Positions 62,430 through 64,000 of a DNA stretch of 64,000 nt are shown here, one piece after another; within the stretch, counting starts at the first letter, position 1; the number at the start of each line of letters is the position of its first letter. Location of the stretch: contig NZ_KK073765.1 of NCBI RefSeq assembly GCF_000582685.1, positions 24,459 through 88,458 of the forward strand. Reading direction: 5' to 3'. The notes beneath the pieces are model-generated. The model worked only from the letters and a program-made list of their open reading frames with translations. It did not search any database and was not told the DNA's origin. The translations under genes and the position numbers were made by a program. This DNA comes from [Scytonema hofmanni] UTEX 2349. GTDB taxonomy: Bacteria > Cyanobacteriota > Cyanobacteriia > Cyanobacteriales > Nostocaceae.

Positions 62430-62822
62430 TTGGCGATCGCCTTTCCCCTCATGTATTTTCTGCGGATCGAATCTGTCATTGAAACTCTCCCTGCACTGGA
62501 TGCAGCCTTCCTGATTATTATTAGCCTTGTGGTACTCTCAGCGATTCTCTTTCACAGAGGCTACGCCAACGCTGCTCCAATTTATGCAAGCATTGCCAAA
62601 CAAAGGCGGCATTCATTCAGCTTAAAACAACATCATAAAGTTCCGTGTCACCGCTGTCGATATTTTAGCCGTAATCCCTATCTTAAGTGCGCTCTCCATC
62701 CAGTAATCGTACTGACCGAACAAGCAGTTGACTGTACAGATTACTGCCCGAACAGTGAAGCGAAACGGGTTGAAAAGTGGAGAAAAGCATTGCTGATTGT
62801 CCAAAACGTTTTTCCTAAGTAA
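62430..62822 (+). CDS. Cys-rich hypothetical protein with two membrane spans
   Basis: 130 residues from TTG 62430 (ATG 62451 possible; neither has a clear ribosome-binding site). Hydrophobic N-terminus (FLIIISLVVLSAILF), then a cluster of cysteines: CHRCRYFSRNPYLKCALHP (CxxC...C) and DCTDYCPNSEAKR (C...C), compatible with a zinc or copper site. Family not recognised. Confidence 0.6.
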   Translation: MAIAFPLMYFLRIESVIETLPALDAAFLIIISLVVLSAILFHRGYANAAPIYASIAKQRRHSFSLKQHHKVPCHRCRYFSRNPYLKCALHPVIVLTEQAVDCTDYCPNSEAKRVEKWRKALLIVQNVFPK

Positions 62823-62848
62823 CCACACAAAAATAAGGATTTGACATT

Positions 62849-63043
62849 ATGAAACTTCAATTAAAAGTTCCTGGAATGACCTGTGGTGGTTGTGTAAACA
62901 CCATCACTAAAGCGATTAAAACAGTCGATGCTCACGCTATTGTTCAGGGCGATCCAAAAACCAAGATTGTATTAGTGGAAACTCAAGCTTCTGAAACAGC
63001 AATTAAGGCAGCGATCGCCCAGGTTGGCTATCCTGCTAGTTAA
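62849..63043 (+). CDS. HMA-domain copper chaperone (CopZ-like)
   Basis: 64 residues, a single heavy-metal-associated domain. Metal loop PGMTCGGCVNTITKAIKTVD (MTCGGC: Cys13, Cys16), lacking the usual hydrophobic spacing residue, then IVQGDPKTKIVLVE and AAIAQVGYPAS. AAGGA site upstream. It could carry Cu(I) to the ATPase encoded earlier in the cluster, although that ATPase has no HMA domain. Confidence 0.85.
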   Translation: MKLQLKVPGMTCGGCVNTITKAIKTVDAHAIVQGDPKTKIVLVETQASETAIKAAIAQVGYPAS

Positions 63044-63157
63044 CTCAGTGTAATTGGCTCTGACTTCAATTTCAGAGCCTCTCACTGGATGACCAATTCT
63101 CAGGTTACAGGTGCTATAGCAATCCTGTAAAGATGTTTATTGTTTGAGGAACTTCTT

Positions 63158-63322
63158 ATGAAACCGGATTACCTGATTATCGGTAGTGGCTTATCAGCAT
63201 TAGTTTTTGGCGCTTTGATGGCAAACTCCGGCAAAACTGTGCAAATTCTCGAAGCTCATGAGCATCCGGGTGGCTTTGGTCATACGTTTACGATGGCTAA
63301 GTGTAATAACCTGCAATACTAA
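63158..63322 (+). pseudogene. FAD/NAD(P)-dependent oxidoreductase, 5' end cut by a transposon
   Basis: From ATG 63158: MKPDYLIIGSGLSALVFGAL, MANSGKTVQILEAHEHPGGF and GHTFTMAK, i.e. the FAD-binding GxGxxA loop and EAHEHPGG of the CrtISO/phytoene desaturase-like family. After position 63301 the sequence is transposon end (TGTAATAA...), giving CNNLQY and a stop. About 48 of 450 or more residues remain. Confidence 0.8.
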
Positions 63323-64000
63323 TCACTCAAACCTGCAATCAACGCATTTCCAAACCAGGATTATTTGCAACTATAATTACACTTCAACCAGGATTAATTG
63401 CAACTGAGCCAGGATTAACTGCAACCAACCTGCAATCATCGGTTTCAACCAGGATTATTTGCAACTAAGCCAAAGTCCTGTCAAACAGGAGTTTGGGAGT
63501 TTACTTAAAAACTGCTTCAACTTTACAAAAATATATTAAAATTTGAACCAGAATTAATTGCAACTATAAGGTCAAATAAACGGTCGTTTTTTTAACTGTT
63601 ATGACCACCCAGATTGCAAACCAGAAACCGAATCAAGTTTAGTAACGAAACTCGGTAATTATATCAAAGTCAACATACCCTGTTAAGTAACGAGTATATG
63701 TACTTGTTAAGGGTTCAAAGTATGTTAATAGGTTATGCCCGAATTTCAACAGATGACCAGAATCTGAACCTGCAAATGGATGCTTTGCAGCTTGCTGGTT
63801 GCGAGAAAATTTACTCCGACCGTATAAGTGGTGCAAAAGCCCTTAGACCTGGACTTTCATTAGCATTGGAGGTAGCACGGACTGGCGATGTTTTGGTGGT
63901 ATGGCGGCTCGACCGCTTGGGAAGGTCGCTCAAAGACCTGATTGAAACTATGGAAACTTTTAGATAAGCGAGGAATTGAGCTTTCTAGCTTACAAGAATC
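63302..64000 (+). mobile_element. End of a Tn7/Tn5053-like transposon, continuing past the window
   Basis: Begins TGTAATAACCTGCAATAC inside the oxidoreductase gene. It contains five copies of a 20-bp motif CCAGGATTAnTTGCAACTn at 63355-63373, 63388-63407, 63409-63428, 63449-63468 and 63548-63567, plus shorter CCTGCAAT copies at 63310, 63332 and 63429. A resolvase gene follows. Iterated transposase-binding sites next to a serine resolvase resemble the TniR end of Tn5053-type elements; the transposase itself is beyond the window. No array-like regular spacing. Confidence 0.65.
63722..63967 (+). pseudogene. Serine resolvase N-terminal domain, frameshifted
   Basis: From ATG 63722: MLIGYARISTDDQNLNLQMD (catalytic Ser in ARIST), CEKIYSDRISGAKALRPGL, LVVWRLDRLGRSLKDLIETM. 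At 63957-63961 one extra T turns the expected ETLDKRGIELSSLQE into ETFR and a stop; that second frame continues open to the window end. So the gene is disrupted unless the base is a sequencing error. Confidence 0.75.

Noticed and set aside
63302..63567. Repeated 20-bp units that look like a CRISPR array
   Set aside because: Spacing is irregular (2 to 80 bp), units vary and there are no cas genes; position at a transposon end with a resolvase fits transposase-binding repeats.
1..64000. rRNA, tRNA or tmRNA genes
   Set aside because: I saw no cloverleaf with a T-loop GTTCGANTC or rRNA core sequence anywhere; this was a reading by eye, not a covariance search.

Overview
The window looks like chromosomal DNA of a filamentous cyanobacterium, probably Nostocales. 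It is moderately AT-rich, dotted with the GCGATCGC palindrome (HIP1), and carries typical cyanobacterial families (DUF2808, cyanobacterial Omp85, group 2 sigma factor, RppA/CopR-type two-component systems, TniQ transposons). I see no rRNA, tRNA or CRISPR array.

Layout: (1) 1-5200: the end of an ISAs1 transposase gene and a small Tn7-like element (729-5200) with perfect 24-bp inverted ends; tnsA and tniQ look whole, tnsB and tnsC are truncated. (2) 5369-12708, minus strand: PAP2 phosphatase, separate aminoacyl-phosphatidylglycerol synthase and flippase genes, an esterase, DUF1634 plus two TSUP (TauE/SafE) genes, and a group 2 sigma factor. (3) 13-24 kb: envelope proteins (COG4705 membrane protein, two PepSY proteins, a lipoprotein, Omp85) cut up by an IS5-type and an IS4-type insertion, with several gene remnants. 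(4) 24-31 kb: a two-component system under a second COG4705 gene, an MFS transporter, and an ArsR-BLH-metallo-beta-lactamase sulfide-type operon. (5) 31-54.4 kb, almost all minus strand: a heavy-metal block with DUF2808-regulator-kinase, CDF transporter, two CzcA/CusA-type RND pumps, two adaptors, TolC, SulP transporter and DUF305. (6) 54.6-63.3 kb: a gene graveyard, an MFS exporter, a second DUF305 protein, and a copper-type operon (CPH P-type ATPase, DUF2933, two methyltransferases, HMA chaperone). (7) 63.3 kb to the end: the end of another transposon that has split an FAD oxidoreductase gene.

The main observation is that much of the window seems wired by two different direct-repeat promoter architectures. 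Motif A is TTTCAT-N5-TTTCAT followed, with almost fixed spacing, by an extended -10 (N7-TG-N-nAnnnT). It occurs at least 15 times, plus 3 divergent copies, in front of the RND pumps, adaptors, TolC, SulP, DUF305, DUF2808, MFS and sigma genes. It heads the DUF2808-regulator-kinase operon itself, so that regulator (33814-34515) is the likely binder; it resembles copper-responsive CopRS. Motif B is TCTTTCC-N4-TCTTGAC/TTAAC with a -10 (TAnnnT) exactly 9 nt after the TTGACN/TTAACN hexamer. It occurs 8 times, before PAP2, sigma, both COG4705 genes, PepSY and a periplasmic protein, and heads the operon holding the second two-component system (24963-26894). The sigma gene has both. Mobile elements have since moved genes away from these promoters or left the promoters orphaned.
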